Source: Pseudomonas sp. ADAK13
Lineage (GTDB): Bacteria; Pseudomonadota; Gammaproteobacteria; Pseudomonadales; Pseudomonadaceae
DNA: 64,000 nt
Assembly: GCF_012935715.1 (NCBI RefSeq)
Contig: NZ_CP052860.1
Span: forward strand, 4,154,001-4,218,000
Direction: 5' to 3'
Shown piece by piece: positions 46,870 through 56,511 of this stretch. The position numbers and the translations under genes are program-made. The notes under the pieces were generated by a model. The model was not told the DNA's origin. It made no database searches and worked only from the letters and a program-made list of their open reading frames with translations. How positions within the stretch are numbered: position 1 is the first letter of the stretch; each line of letters starts with the position of its first letter.

Positions 46870-48003
46870 ATGAAAGCCCGCTGGGATATTTTTTGCAGCG
46901 TCGTCGACAACTACGGCGACATTGGCGTGACCTGGCGCCTGGCCCGGCAATTGGTGGCGGAACACGGTTGTGCGGTGCGCCTGTGGGTCGATGACCTGCG
47001 GGCATTCGAACGCATGTGCCCCGAGATTGATGTGCAGGTGCACCAGCAGTGGCAAGAGGGCGTCGACGTGCGCCACTGGCCTTGCGACTGGCCGCAGACC
47101 GACGCGGCAGACGTGGTGATCGCCGCATTCGCCTGCCAATTGCCGCCTGACTACATGGAAGCGATGGCCGCACGCGAACGCACGCCGTTGTGGATGAACC
47201 TGGATTACCTGAGCGCCGAAGACTGGGTAGTTGGCTGCCACGGGCTGCCTTCGGTGAAATTCAAGGGCGTGCAAAAGTACTTCTTCTTTCCCGGATTCCG
47301 TCCCGGTACCGGCGGTTTGCTGCGCGAAGCCGGGCTGCTGGAACAGCGCGATGCCTTCCAGCAAGACGCCGCCGCCCGGCAGCAGTTTCTGCAGGCGCTT
47401 GGGGTTTTCCCGACCACTGGCGCGCGGATCATGTCGTTGTTTGCCTACGAAAACGCCGGGCTGGCCAGTTGGCTCGACGTGCTGGCCGCCGATGGGCGTG
47501 CCACTCATCTGTTGGTGCCGGAAGGGCGGATCCTGGGTGATGTGCAGCGCTGGCTGGGTGTCGAGTCGTTAAGCGTGGGCGACGTGCACCAGCGCGATGC
47601 CTTGACGGTGCAGGTGCTGCCGTTCGTACGCCAGGAGCAATACGACCGATTGCTCTGGTGCTGCGACTTCAACGCCGTGCGCGGCGAAGACTCCTTTGTG
47701 CGGGCGCAATGGGCCGGTCGACCCCTGCTGTGGCACATCTACCGCCAGGACGAAGACATTCACCTGGACAAGCTGGATGCCTTCCTTGAGCTGTACACCG
47801 AGGGCCTGTCACCCGCCGCAAAAACCGCATTGGTCACTCTTTGGCAGGCCTGGAACGCTGATGGCGATATGGCACAAAGCTGGAAAATGCTCCTCGAACA
47901 CTGGCCGGAAGTGACCGCGAACGCCGAAAGATGGGCTCTGGAACAAGGCTCGCGGACCGATCTTGCGACGGCGCTGGTACAGTTTTATGTAAATTGGATA
48001 TGA
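46870..48003 (+). CDS. earP: EarP, EF-P arginine rhamnosyltransferase
   Basis: 377 aa. Start MKARWDIFCSVVDNYGDIGVTWRLARQLVAEH is the EarP (DUF2331) signature including the catalytic-region aspartate; YFFFPGFRPGTGGLLRE and CDFNAVRGEDSFVRAQWAGRPLLWHIYRQ bind dTDP-rhamnose in the GT-B fold. It attaches rhamnose to Arg32 of EF-P, needed for translation of polyproline stretches. ATG 46870 has GGAG 9 bases upstream. efp follows directly. Confidence 0.95.
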   Translation: MKARWDIFCSVVDNYGDIGVTWRLARQLVAEHGCAVRLWVDDLRAFERMCPEIDVQVHQQWQEGVDVRHWPCDWPQTDAADVVIAAFACQLPPDYMEAMAARERTPLWMNLDYLSAEDWVVGCHGLPSVKFKGVQKYFFFPGFRPGTGGLLREAGLLEQRDAFQQDAAARQQFLQALGVFPTTGARIMSLFAYENAGLASWLDVLAADGRATHLLVPEGRILGDVQRWLGVESLSVGDVHQRDALTVQVLPFVRQEQYDRLLWCCDFNAVRGEDSFVRAQWAGRPLLWHIYRQDEDIHLDKLDAFLELYTEGLSPAAKTALVTLWQAWNADGDMAQSWKMLLEHWPEVTANAERWALEQGSRTDLATALVQFYVNWI

Positions 48004-48052
48004 TACGCGACCTTGATTTTTGTAAATCCCATCCAAATTTCGGATATTCGCA

Positions 48053-48625
48053 ATGAAAACTGGTAAAGAACTGAAACCCGGTACAGTGATCCGTCTCGAA
48101 AACGACCCTTGGCTGGTTCAGAAAGCTGAGTTCACCAAGTCTGGTCGTAACAGCGCAATCATGAAGACCAAGCTGAAGAACCTGCTGACCGGTTACAAGA
48201 CCGAGATCGTCTACAGCGCCGATGACAAACTGGACGACGTGATCCTCGACCGCAAAGAAGCGACCCTGTCCTTCATCAGCGGCGACACCTACACGTTCAT
48301 GGACACCACCGACTACACCATGTACGAGCTGAACGCTGAAGACATCGAAGCCGTTCTGCCGTTCGTGGAAGAAGGCATGGAAGACGTCTGCGAAGCTATC
48401 TTCTTCGAAGACCGTCTGGTTTCCGTAGAGCTGCCGACCACCATCGTGCGTAAGGTTGCCTACACCGAAGGTTCCGCTCGCGGCGACACTTCGGGCAAAG
48501 TGATGAAGCCTGCCAAGCTGGCTAACGGTACCGAACTGCAAGTGGCCGATTTCATCGAAATCGACGACCTGATCGAGATCGACACCCGTGAAGGTGGTTC
48601 GTACAAAGGTCGCGCCAAGAAGTAA
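48053..48625 (+). CDS. efp: Elongation factor P
   Basis: 190 aa. KOW-like N-terminal domain with the modification loop [13 protein letters not shown]: residue 32 is arginine, as required for rhamnosylation by EarP rather than lysine as for EpmA. Two OB domains follow, the last with [45 protein letters not shown]. It rescues ribosomes stalled at consecutive prolines. 49 bases after earP. Confidence 0.97.
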   Translation: MKTGKELKPGTVIRLENDPWLVQKAEFTKSGRNSAIMKTKLKNLLTGYKTEIVYSADDKLDDVILDRKEATLSFISGDTYTFMDTTDYTMYELNAEDIEAVLPFVEEGMEDVCEAIFFEDRLVSVELPTTIVRKVAYTEGSARGDTSGKVMKPAKLANGTELQVADFIEIDDLIEIDTREGGSYKGRAKK

Positions 48626-48648
48626 TTCTTGCGCCACCGGTACGACAG

Positions 48649-48679
48649 AAAAAGCCCGACCATGAGTCGGGCTTTTTTG
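48649..48679 (+). terminator. Terminator of efp
   Basis: Stem AAGCCCGAC / GTCGGGCTT (48652-48660 with 48666-48674), loop CATGA, then TTTTTG; the A-run on the other side lets it serve the convergent esterase gene too. Confidence 0.9.
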
Positions 48680-48692
48680 TGGGTGCCGTTTT

Positions 48693-49709
48693 TTACTTCA
48701 AGTGTTGCTTCAGTTCCTCGGACGCCTGCAGCAGCGCCGAACGGACTTCCGGAACCTGGCTGACGACGTTCAGCAAACCGTAGTCATGGATCATGCCGTT
48801 GTAGCGCACGGCGGTCACCGGTACACCGGCTTCATCCAGCTTGCGGGCATAGGCTTCGCCTTCGTCACGCAGTACGTCGGAGCCTGCGGTCTGAATCAGT
48901 GCCGGAGGCAAACCCTTGAGCTGTGCGGCAGTTGCCCGCAGGGGCGACGCATAGATCTCGGCGCGCTGGTTGGCATCGGTGGTGTAGTTGTCCCAGAACC
49001 ACTTCATCATGTTTCGGGTCAGGAAGTGGCCTTCGGCAAACTGGTTGTAGGACCCGGTGTCGAAGTTGGCGTCGGTCACCGGCCACAACAGCAGTTGGAA
49101 CTTGATCGCCGGAGTGCCCTTGTCCTTGGCCATCAGGCTGACCACGGCTGCCATGTTGCCGCCGACGCTGTTGCCGGCGACGGCCAGGCGTTTGCCATCA
49201 ACGTTGATCTCGCTGCCATGTTCGGCCACCCACTTGGTTGCCCCGTACGCCTGGTTGATCGCCACCGGGTAGTGCGCTTCAGGTGATGGCGTGTAATTGA
49301 CGAACACCGCCGCCGCTCCCGAACCCACCACCAGGTCACGCACCAGCCGCTCGTGGGTCGGGAAATCCCCGAGGACCCAGCCGCCGCCGTGGAAGAACAT
49401 GAACACGGGCAATGTGCCCTTGACCCCGGCCGGACGCACGATGGTCAGGCTCAGCGGCTGGCCATCGACCTGAATGGTCTTCTGGCTGACGTCGGCCTTG
49501 GGCAGCGTGAGCTTCACTCCCGATTGCGCGCCAGTCAGCACCGCCCGCGCTTCCTTGGGCGTCAGTTGCTCCATCGGTTTGCCGGTGCCGGCGTTCAATG
49601 CATCCAGAAACGCCTGGGTGTTGTGCTCCACGTCACCGCTCGCCGCAAAGGCGTTGGTGATCGAGAAGGCGAGCAGGGTGCCGGTGAGGACTTTGCCAAA
49701 TGTGTTCAT
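48693..49709 (-). CDS. Secreted alpha/beta hydrolase (HSL-type esterase)
   Basis: 338 aa. Signal peptide (about 1-22, ending AFA), oxyanion motif FHGGGWVLGD, nucleophile elbow GNSVGG (GxSxG), catalytic Asp in LIQTAGSDVLRDEG and His in MIHDYGLL. This is the hormone-sensitive-lipase family with a leader peptide, so a periplasmic or exported carboxylesterase. ATG 49709 is chosen because a signal peptide follows. The ohr gene is 25 bases upstream on the same strand. Confidence 0.9.
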   Translation of the reverse strand: MNTFGKVLTGTLLAFSITNAFAASGDVEHNTQAFLDALNAGTGKPMEQLTPKEARAVLTGAQSGVKLTLPKADVSQKTIQVDGQPLSLTIVRPAGVKGTLPVFMFFHGGGWVLGDFPTHERLVRDLVVGSGAAAVFVNYTPSPEAHYPVAINQAYGATKWVAEHGSEINVDGKRLAVAGNSVGGNMAAVVSLMAKDKGTPAIKFQLLLWPVTDANFDTGSYNQFAEGHFLTRNMMKWFWDNYTTDANQRAEIYASPLRATAAQLKGLPPALIQTAGSDVLRDEGEAYARKLDEAGVPVTAVRYNGMIHDYGLLNVVSQVPEVRSALLQASEELKQHLK

Positions 49710-49734
49710 GTTCTTCTCCAAAAAACCGCGTGGG

Positions 49735-50154
49735 TTAGACGGTTACGTGCAGGCGTACATCGACGTTGCCACGGGTGGCGTTGGAGTAAGGGCAGACCTG
49801 GTGGGCAGCGTCGACCAGGCTTTGCGCATCGTCCTGGGCCAGGCCAGGCAGGCTGATGTGCAGGTCGATGTCCAGGCCGAAACCGCCGGGGATTTGACCG
49901 ATGCCGACGTGGGCAGTGATCGAAGCGTCATCCGGGATTTTGCGTTTGGTCTGGCTGGCGACGAATTTCAGGGCACCGATAAAGCAAGCGGAGTAGCCGG
50001 CAGCGAACAGTTGTTCCGGGTTGGTGGCCTGGCCGCCTGCGCCGCCCAGCTCTTTTGGCGTGGAGAGTTTTACGTCAAGGATGTTGTCGCTGGAAACAGC
50101 ACGACCATCACGGCCGCCGGTGGCGGTGGCTACTGCGGTGTAGAGAGCTTGCAT
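49735..50154 (-). CDS. ohr: Organic hydroperoxide resistance protein Ohr
   Basis: 139 aa OsmC/Ohr family. Reactive cysteines C57 (AAGYSACFIGAL) and C121 (AHQVCPYSNATRGN) form the thiol pair that reduces organic peroxides; the Ohr-type start LYTAVATATGGRDGRA is clear. ATG 50154 follows a GGAAATCACC leader. Controlled by the OhrR gene upstream on the same strand. Confidence 0.95.
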   Translation of the reverse strand: MQALYTAVATATGGRDGRAVSSDNILDVKLSTPKELGGAGGQATNPEQLFAAGYSACFIGALKFVASQTKRKIPDDASITAHVGIGQIPGGFGLDIDLHISLPGLAQDDAQSLVDAAHQVCPYSNATRGNVDVRLHVTV

Positions 50155-50172
50155 GGTGATTTCCTCGTCAGT

Positions 50173-50242
50173 ATTTGCGCTAATTGTTTGCGCGCTAAGT
50201 AAGTGGCGAGATGAATGTATCGCGCTAATAGTTAGTGCGCAA
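50173..50242 (-). promoter_or_regulatory. Candidate OhrR operator region in front of ohr
   Basis: Three direct copies of GCGCTAA (50177-50183, 50192-50198, 50222-50228) and one inverted near-copy TTAGTGCGC (50232-50240), in the 150-base gap between ohrR and ohr. The last two form an imperfect palindrome. Position and symmetry suit a MarR-type repressor. Confidence 0.5.
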
Positions 50243-50304
50243 GATAAATTTACAAAAAAATCCGCGTGTGAGAGTTGGAGCCCTCTGGCACGCGGATTCC
50301 GGGG

Positions 50305-50757
50305 TTAAACGCTACGCTGCAAATTCCCGCGCAGCGCCAGCAAATCGCCCTGCAGCTTGCGAAGCTGTTCGATGTCCAACCCGCTGGCACCCAGGATGCA
50401 CTGTGGGATATCCATGGCCTTGTCCCGCAGGGCGCGCCCGGTCTCGGTCAATTCAACCACCACCACGCGCTCGTCTTCGCGGCTGCGGGTGCGGCTGAGC
50501 AGGCCTTCGGCTTCCAGGCGCTTGAGCAGCGGCGTCAGGGAGCCGGGGTCCGTCAGCAGGCGGTTGCTGATTTCCCCGACGGTCAGGCCATCTTCTTCCC
50601 ACAGCACCATCATGGCCAGGTATTGCGGGTAGGTCAGGCCGAGGGCTTGCAGCAGCGGTTTGTAGACCTTGGTCATCAGCAACGAGGTGGAGTGCAGGGC
50701 AAAACACAGTTGGTTGTCGAGCAGCAAGGATTCGCAGGTATCGAGGGGCTTGGTCAT
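50305..50757 (-). CDS. ohrR: MarR-family peroxide-sensing repressor OhrR
   Basis: 150 aa. The N-terminal LLLDNQLCFALHSTSLLMTKVYKPLL holds the sensing cysteine C18 that is oxidised by organic peroxides; the winged helix is LTVGEISNRLLTDPGSLTPLLKRLEAEGLLSRTRSREDERVVVVELTETG. Adjacent to ohr, the classic pair. Confidence 0.93.
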   Translation of the reverse strand: MTKPLDTCESLLLDNQLCFALHSTSLLMTKVYKPLLQALGLTYPQYLAMMVLWEEDGLTVGEISNRLLTDPGSLTPLLKRLEAEGLLSRTRSREDERVVVVELTETGRALRDKAMDIPQCILGASGLDIEQLRKLQGDLLALRGNLQRSV

Positions 50758-50834
50758 GGCAGTGCCTTAAAACGTGTCTGGTTTTGAATCTAGCGGGCAA
50801 ACCTTTAACGCGCCAGACAATTCTGTCCGGCCGG

Positions 50835-51785
50835 TCAGCCCAAGCCGCTTTGCAGCGCCAGATCCCACGGCGGCACGGGGCTGAAGCGTGCCTTGAGGTA
50901 TTCCAGCAATAAGCGGCTGCGGGCGTTGGCCTGTTGCTCCAGGCGCAAGGCATAGATGCCGGCGGTTTCAGGTGTCGGCAAGCCGTTCTCGCAGAACAGC
51001 GGTACCAGTTCGCCGCGCACCAGGTATTCACTGGCGAGCCAGGTGGGCAGGTGCGCCACACCCAGCCCGGCGAGGGCGCCTGACAGCAGGGCTTCGGCGT
51101 TGTTGGCGCTCATGCGGATGCGTTGCGGGCGGTAGGTGGCCTTGCGCCCATCCAGTTCAAAGCGCCAGGCGAACATGGGGGCCAGGCCTTCCCAGTCCAG
51201 GCCATCGTGTTCGTTCAACTGGCTGGGATGGGTCGGTGTGCCACGGTTCTTCAGGTAGCCGGGGCTGGCGCAGGCGATGCGCACGATGCTGGCCAGGGGC
51301 GTGGCGATCAGCCGGGTGTCGACGATATGCCCGGCCCGCAGCACCAGGTCGACCTTGCCCAAATGCTCGCCCTGCATGTCGACAAAGCTGTCGATCAGGT
51401 GCAGGTGCACGTCGAGGCCCGGGTACACGTTAAGAAAGTCGGCGATGGCCGGCGCAAGGTGCCGCCTGCCGAAGGCGGCCGGTGCGTCCACGCGGATCAG
51501 CCCTTCAGGTGCATGGCTCAGCGACACCGCTTCGGCCCGCGCCAGTTGCAGCTCGCTGACAATCCGCCGGGCGCGCTCGGCGAACGCCAGGCCGGCGGGC
51601 GTCGGCACCACAGCATGAGTGCTGCGCTGAAACAGCCGGCTGCCCACCGAGGCTTCCAGGCTGTCGATGCGCCGCGCCACGGCCGAAGGCGTGAGCGGAT
51701 GACGGCGGGCAGCGGCAGAAAAGCTGCCGGCTTCCAGCACATCGAGAAACAGGCTCAGTTGATCGGTCAGGGTATTGGGGTTCAT
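50835..51785 (-). CDS. LysR-family transcriptional regulator
   Basis: 316 aa. HTH LSLFLDVLEAGSFSAAARRHPLTPSAVARRIDSLEASVGSRLFQRSTHAVVPTPAG near residues 8-65, then the usual effector domain (PEGLIRVDAPAAFGRRHLAPAIADFLNVYPGLDVHL). ATG 51785 is the last of several starts in frame (51812 and 51818 are alternatives) and gives the family N-terminus. Divergent from the TauE-type exporter, which it may control. Confidence 0.88.
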   Translation of the reverse strand: MNPNTLTDQLSLFLDVLEAGSFSAAARRHPLTPSAVARRIDSLEASVGSRLFQRSTHAVVPTPAGLAFAERARRIVSELQLARAEAVSLSHAPEGLIRVDAPAAFGRRHLAPAIADFLNVYPGLDVHLHLIDSFVDMQGEHLGKVDLVLRAGHIVDTRLIATPLASIVRIACASPGYLKNRGTPTHPSQLNEHDGLDWEGLAPMFAWRFELDGRKATYRPQRIRMSANNAEALLSGALAGLGVAHLPTWLASEYLVRGELVPLFCENGLPTPETAGIYALRLEQQANARSRLLLEYLKARFSPVPPWDLALQSGLG

Positions 51786-51890
51786 CAGTGGCTGCTTGTG
51801 CGAAGTTGGCATAGCCATTGTGCGTTGCTGTGCGTTTCCGCGCCAGAGCGGACTGCGTAGCATGCAAGGCCTGGGATCGGCGGGAGCGAA

Positions 51891-52643
51891 GTGGTGGCAG
51901 ATTTAGCGTTGTATTTGGTCATGGGCGTGGCGTTGGGCACTGTCGGCGGCTTGTTCGGGATTGGCGGTGGGTTGATTGCGATTCCCGTGTTGGGCGTGTT
52001 TTGCGGCCTGGACCAACAGATCGCCCAAGGTACGGCCCTGGTGATGGTGGTGCCGAATGTGATGCTTGCGTTGTGGCGCTATCACCAGCGCAACCGGATT
52101 GAACTGCGCCATGCCTTGCCGCTGGGCGTGATGGGCTTCTCCTTTGCCTGGCTGGGTTCGATCTGGGCGGTGGGCATTGACGCGGGCGTGATGCGGGTGG
52201 GGTTTATCGCGTTCCTGTTAGTGTTGGCGTCCTACAACCTGCTCAGAATGTTTACCCATAACGCGCCGCCTTCGGCGCAGATGCGCTATTCCTGGCCATG
52301 GCTGGGGGTGCTGGGTGCGGCGTCCGGGTCCATGGGCGGTTTGTTCGGGGTGGGCGGCGCGGTGGTGGCCACGCCGGTGCTGACCAGCATTTTCGGCACC
52401 AGCCAGGTGGTGGCCCAAGGGCTGTCGCTGGCACTGGCCTTGCCGAGTACCAGCGTGACCCTGGTGACCTACGCCTGGCACCAGGAAGTGGACTGGCTGA
52501 TCGGCGTGCCCCTGGCCGTCGGCGGCCTGCTCAGCATCAGTTGGGGGGTGAAGGTCGCCCACGCCATGCCGGAGCGCCTGTTGCGCGGGCTGTTCTGCGG
52601 TTTCCTGGCGGTGTGTGCGGTGATGCTGACCTTTAAAGTTTGA
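51891..52643 (+). CDS. TauE/SafE-family sulfite or sulfonate exporter-like membrane protein
   Basis: 250 aa, about eight spans. The two internal repeats are visible as GVALGTVGGLFGIGGGLIAIPVL and GAASGSMGGLFGVGGAVVATPVL, the signature of the family. GTG start at 51891 (or 51894) after GGGAG. Transport substrate unknown; family members export sulfoacetate, sulfite or related anions. Overlaps the convergent LysR gene by 11 bases. Confidence 0.9.
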   Translation: MVADLALYLVMGVALGTVGGLFGIGGGLIAIPVLGVFCGLDQQIAQGTALVMVVPNVMLALWRYHQRNRIELRHALPLGVMGFSFAWLGSIWAVGIDAGVMRVGFIAFLLVLASYNLLRMFTHNAPPSAQMRYSWPWLGVLGAASGSMGGLFGVGGAVVATPVLTSIFGTSQVVAQGLSLALALPSTSVTLVTYAWHQEVDWLIGVPLAVGGLLSISWGVKVAHAMPERLLRGLFCGFLAVCAVMLTFKV

Positions 52644-53523
52644 AGCCTTCGAGGATATATTCCGCGAGGCATTCGGTGATCGGCGAGGTAGTGCGTGGGT
52701 TGCGCAACAGCCGCAGATTGACCGACGGCAGCGGCGGGAAACCGTCCGCTGCGCCCAATATGCGCAGGTCTTCGGTCACCAGGCTTTCCATATTGATCGT
52801 GACGGCCAGGCCGGCACCCACCACCGCCAGGATCGCGGCGCCGTTGGAGCTGTGATACGCCAGTCGATACTCCTGCCCTTGTGCATCCAGCGCGGCGCGT
52901 GCCCACTGCGTGCAAAAGCTGTCGAGGCCGGAAATGGCCAGGGGCAGGGCGCTGTGCTCGTCCATGCAAAAGCAGGGCGCCGCCACCCAGACCATGCGTT
53001 CATGGCGCAGCAGTTCGCCGATTTCATTTCCCGGTTCGCGGCTGATAACGGTCAGGTCGAGGTCCCGGCGCTGCATCAGGACCAGTGACGATTCACAGTG
53101 CATTTCAATCTGGATCAGTGGGTAAGCCTTGGAAAAGCGTTTGAGAATCCCCGGCAGGTAGCGCATCACGTAGTCGTCCGGGGTGCCGATGCGCACCAGT
53201 CCGACCATGTGCGGCTCGCGCAGGGTGTTGAACACCTCGCTGTGCAGCTTCAAAATCCTGCGGGCATAGCCCAAAAGCACCTGGCCCTCGGGCGTCAACC
53301 GCACCTGTCGGCCATCGCGCTCGAACAGCTTGCGCTGCAACACATCTTCTTCCAGGCGTTTCATCTGCATGCTCACCGCCGACTGGGTGCGGTTGACTTG
53401 CTCGCCGGCGCGGGTGAAACCACCCTGATCGGCGATGGCGACGAAGGTGCGCAGCACTTCGGTGTCGATACTCGGGTAGCTGGACAATCGATCAATCTCC
53501 GAGATGTATTGCATAAGAAACAT
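52633..53523 (-). CDS. LysR-family transcriptional regulator (LrhA/HexA-like)
   Basis: 296 aa. HTH IDTEVLRTFVAIADQGGFTRAGEQVNRTQSAVSMQMKRLEEDVLQRKLFERDGRQVRLTPEGQ near residues 19-80 matches the LrhA-type branch; the effector domain begins LVRIGTPDDYVMRYLPGIL. ATG 53523 or 53514 possible. It is divergent from a DUF1127 gene, a frequent target type for small regulators. Confidence 0.88.
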   Translation of the reverse strand: MFLMQYISEIDRLSSYPSIDTEVLRTFVAIADQGGFTRAGEQVNRTQSAVSMQMKRLEEDVLQRKLFERDGRQVRLTPEGQVLLGYARRILKLHSEVFNTLREPHMVGLVRIGTPDDYVMRYLPGILKRFSKAYPLIQIEMHCESSLVLMQRRDLDLTVISREPGNEIGELLRHERMVWVAAPCFCMDEHSALPLAISGLDSFCTQWARAALDAQGQEYRLAYHSSNGAAILAVVGAGLAVTINMESLVTEDLRILGAADGFPPLPSVNLRLLRNPRTTSPITECLAEYILEGFKL

Positions 53524-53584
53524 TCGTTGGATTGATCATAGCGCCAGGCACAGACTTCAGTCATCCCCACTGGAGGGCGAGATG

Positions 53585-53791
53585 ATGAAAGGTCAAAGAG
53601 GTTTTGTGTTGATGGCGAAGCGGCCGTTTTCCGGGTTGCTTCAGTTGGGTTCCCGCTGGATCGCCGTGCACCGTGAACGCCAGTTGTTGATGGGCATGAG
53701 CGATGAGGCGCTCAAGGACATCGGGCTCAACCGTGGCGATGTCGAGCAGGAAAGCCGCCGGCATTTTTGGGAAGACCCGCTGCGAAAATGA
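53585..53791 (+). CDS. DUF1127-like small protein
   Basis: 68 aa. The core WIAVHRERQLLMGMSDEALKDIGLNRGDVEQESRRHFWED is the DUF1127 pattern (R..L..MSDEALKDIGLNR). ATG 53585 has GGAGGG 7 bases upstream; ATG 53582 is 4 bases away. Members of this family act as small basic regulators, sometimes RNA-binding, and often respond to phosphate or RNA turnover; here the role is unknown. Confidence 0.85.
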   Translation: MKGQRGFVLMAKRPFSGLLQLGSRWIAVHRERQLLMGMSDEALKDIGLNRGDVEQESRRHFWEDPLRK

Positions 53792-53836
53792 CTCGGGATG
53801 CAGTAGGGTGGTTCGCGAGCACACAAGGAGATGCAC

Positions 53837-55066
53837 ATGCCCGCAGAACTGTCCTTTTCCCTCAAGCAGGCGCGACGCCTGGCGCTGGCCGCCCAAGGCT
53901 TTTCCGGGCGCCAGCCGCCGGCGCTGATCAAGGCCGCGCAGGTCAATCGCCTGGTTGAGCGTTTGGGCGTGTTGCAGATTGATTCGGTAAACGCGGTGGT
54001 GCGCTCGCACTACCTGCCGCTGTTTTCCCGTTTGGGTAACTACTCTCCCTTGATTCTTGAACAGGCCGCGTGGAGCTCGGGTCGGCGCCGTTCGCTGTTC
54101 GAGTATTGGGGCCACGAGGCCTCGTTGCTGCCGATGGCGCTGTACCCATTGATGCGCTGGCGCATGGAACGGGCGGCTCAGGGGCAGGGCATCTATCAGC
54201 AGATGGCCCGCTTTGGTCGCGAACAACAGGCCACCATCACCCGGGTGCTGGGCATCGTCGAACAGCAGGGCGCCTTGGGTGCGGGCAGTTTGTCGACCCG
54301 CGAGGAGCGCGCCGGTCCCTGGTGGGACTGGAGCGATGAAAAACATGCCCTGGAATGGTTGTTCGCAGCAGGCTTGGTGACCGTCGCCGGACGCCGGGGG
54401 TTTGAGCGGTTGTATGACTTGCCGGAGCGTGTGATCCCGGCCGACATTCTCCAGCAAGCCCCCTTGAGCGAGGGCGAGGCCCAGCGCGGCTTGCTGCTGC
54501 ACAGCGCCACGGCGTTGGGGGTGGGTACTGAAAAAGACCTGCGCGACTACTTCCGCCTGGACCCGGGCGACAGCCGTGGACGCCTGGCGGAGTTGGTCGA
54601 GGACGGGCAATTGGTCACGTGCCAGGTCCAGGGCTGGAAACAGCCGGCCTATTGCCTGCCCGAGCCAAAAGTCCCGCGCAAGGTGCCTGCCAGTGCGCTG
54701 TTATCGCCTTTTGATTCGCTGATCTGGGAGCGTAGCCGTACCGAGCGTTTGTTCGATTTCCGCTATCGGCTGGAGATCTACACACCCCAGGACAAACGGG
54801 TGTACGGCTATTACGTGTTGCCGTTCCTGCACAATGAGCGGATCGCGGCGCGGGTGGATTTACGCGCGGAGCGGGCGGCAGGGCGCCTGGCGGTGCATGC
54901 CGTTCACGAGGAAGAGCCGGGGCTGGACGAGGAGGGCATGCAGGCGCTGGCCCTGAATCTGCGGCAGATGGCCGACTGGCTCGGGCTTGAACAGATACAG
55001 CTCAATTGCCAGCGGGCCAGTGCGGCGCGGTTGCGCGTGGCGCTCTTAGCGCTTGACCTGTTTTAG
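53837..55066 (+). CDS. YcaQ-family winged-helix DNA glycosylase
   Basis: 409 aa. The N-terminal part carries the QxD motif at Q47-D49 in [27 protein letters not shown], used by YcaQ/AlkX enzymes to unhook DNA interstrand crosslinks; [14 protein letters not shown] and [30 protein letters not shown] are other family blocks. The ATG at 53837 fits AAGGAG (6 bases upstream); 53831 is too close. Overlaps the convergent DAHP synthase gene by 21 bases. Confidence 0.9.
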   Translation: MPAELSFSLKQARRLALAAQGFSGRQPPALIKAAQVNRLVERLGVLQIDSVNAVVRSHYLPLFSRLGNYSPLILEQAAWSSGRRRSLFEYWGHEASLLPMALYPLMRWRMERAAQGQGIYQQMARFGREQQATITRVLGIVEQQGALGAGSLSTREERAGPWWDWSDEKHALEWLFAAGLVTVAGRRGFERLYDLPERVIPADILQQAPLSEGEAQRGLLLHSATALGVGTEKDLRDYFRLDPGDSRGRLAELVEDGQLVTCQVQGWKQPAYCLPEPKVPRKVPASALLSPFDSLIWERSRTERLFDFRYRLEIYTPQDKRVYGYYVLPFLHNERIAARVDLRAERAAGRLAVHAVHEEEPGLDEEGMQALALNLRQMADWLGLEQIQLNCQRASAARLRVALLALDLF

Positions 55067-56395
55067 CGTCTCGGCAATCAGGAATGCCAGTTCCAGCGAC
55101 TGATCGGCGTTCATCCGTGGGTCGCAGTGGGTGTGGTAGCGGTCCGACAGCCCGTCCTCGGTGATCGGCCGCGCGCCGCCGATGCATTCGGTGACATTCT
55201 GCCCGGTCATTTCGATATGAATCCCGCCGGCGTAAGTGCCTTCGGCTTCATGCACCTGGAAGAATTCCTTCACCTCGCTGAGGATCTGCGCGAAGTCCCG
55301 GGTCTTGTAGCCGCTGCTGGCTTTGATGGTGTTGCCGTGCATCGGGTCGGAGCTCCACAGCACCTGCTTGCCTTCGCGCTGTACCGCGCGGATCAGGTTC
55401 GGCAGGTGGTCGCCGACCTTGTTCGCGCCCATGCGCGCAATCAGGTTCAGGCGGCCCGGATCGTTGTCCGGGTTGAGGATGTCGATCAGGCGGATCAGGT
55501 CGTCGGGGTTCATGCTCGGACCGACCTTGACCCCGATCGGGTTGTTCACCCCGCGCAGGAATTCGACGTGGGCACCGTCCAGTTGACGGGTACGATCACC
55601 AATCCACAGCATGTGTGCCGAGCAGTCGTAGTAGTCGTTGGTCAGGCTGTCGCGGCGCACGAAGGCTTGTTCGTAGTTGAGCAGCAGCGCCTCATGGGCG
55701 GTGAAGAAACTGGTCTCGCGCAGTTGCGGTGAGCTGTCCATGCCGCAGGCGCGCATGAAGGCCAGGGTTTCGTCGATACGGTCGGCCAGTTGGCTGTACT
55801 TCTCGGCCAGGGCCGAGTTGGCGATGAAGTCCAGGTTCCACTTGTGCACCTGATGCAGGTCGGCAAAACCGCCCTGGGCAAAGGCTCGCAGCAGGTTCAG
55901 GGTGGCGGTGGACTGGTGATAGGACTGCAGCAGGCGGTCCGGGTCCGGCACGCGGCTTTTTTCGTCGAAGCCGATACCGTTGACGATATCGCCGCGGTAA
56001 GCGGGCAGGGTGACGCCGTCGATGGTTTCATCGTTGGAAGAGCGCGGCTTGGCGAACTGGCCGGCCATGCGCCCGACCTTGACCACCGGGCAGCCGGCGG
56101 CGAAGGTCATCACAATCGCCATCTGCAGCAGCACCTTGAAGGTGTCGCGAATTTTTGCCGCCGAGAACTCGGCAAAACTCTCCGCGCAATCGCCGCCTTG
56201 CAACAGGAACGCGCGACCCTGGGTCACCTCGGCAAACTGACGGCGCAACTCACGGGCCTCGCCGGCAAACACCAGCGGCGGATAGCTCGCCAGGTTTTGC
56301 TCGACCTGCGACAAGTGTGCAGCGTCAGGGTACTGGGGTTGTTGCTGGATCGGCAGGGCGCGCCAGCTGTCGGGGCTCCAGGGTTGGCTCATCAT
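55046..56395 (-). CDS. Class II DAHP synthase (plant-type, AroA-II)
   Basis: 449 aa, the class II length. Start [44 protein letters not shown], then [62 protein letters not shown] and [11 protein letters not shown]. Same reaction as the class I enzyme at 40.3 kb, without sequence similarity. In Pseudomonas such enzymes may supply secondary metabolism (for example phenazines), but no such cluster is here. Start at 56395 or 56392 (two ATG in a row). Confidence 0.95.
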   Translation of the reverse strand: MMSQPWSPDSWRALPIQQQPQYPDAAHLSQVEQNLASYPPLVFAGEARELRRQFAEVTQGRAFLLQGGDCAESFAEFSAAKIRDTFKVLLQMAIVMTFAAGCPVVKVGRMAGQFAKPRSSNDETIDGVTLPAYRGDIVNGIGFDEKSRVPDPDRLLQSYHQSTATLNLLRAFAQGGFADLHQVHKWNLDFIANSALAEKYSQLADRIDETLAFMRACGMDSSPQLRETSFFTAHEALLLNYEQAFVRRDSLTNDYYDCSAHMLWIGDRTRQLDGAHVEFLRGVNNPIGVKVGPSMNPDDLIRLIDILNPDNDPGRLNLIARMGANKVGDHLPNLIRAVQREGKQVLWSSDPMHGNTIKASSGYKTRDFAQILSEVKEFFQVHEAEGTYAGGIHIEMTGQNVTECIGGARPITEDGLSDRYHTHCDPRMNADQSLELAFLIAETLKQVKR

Positions 56396-56511
56396 GAACT
56401 CGAGTGATTTGCGGTCGGGGCTGCCATGTTATCAGCAATTAGTACGTGACCTGCTGCCGCCGGTTCGCCCACAATCCCGGCTTTCCCGTTGGCACGCCGT
56501 TAGGAGTTGCA

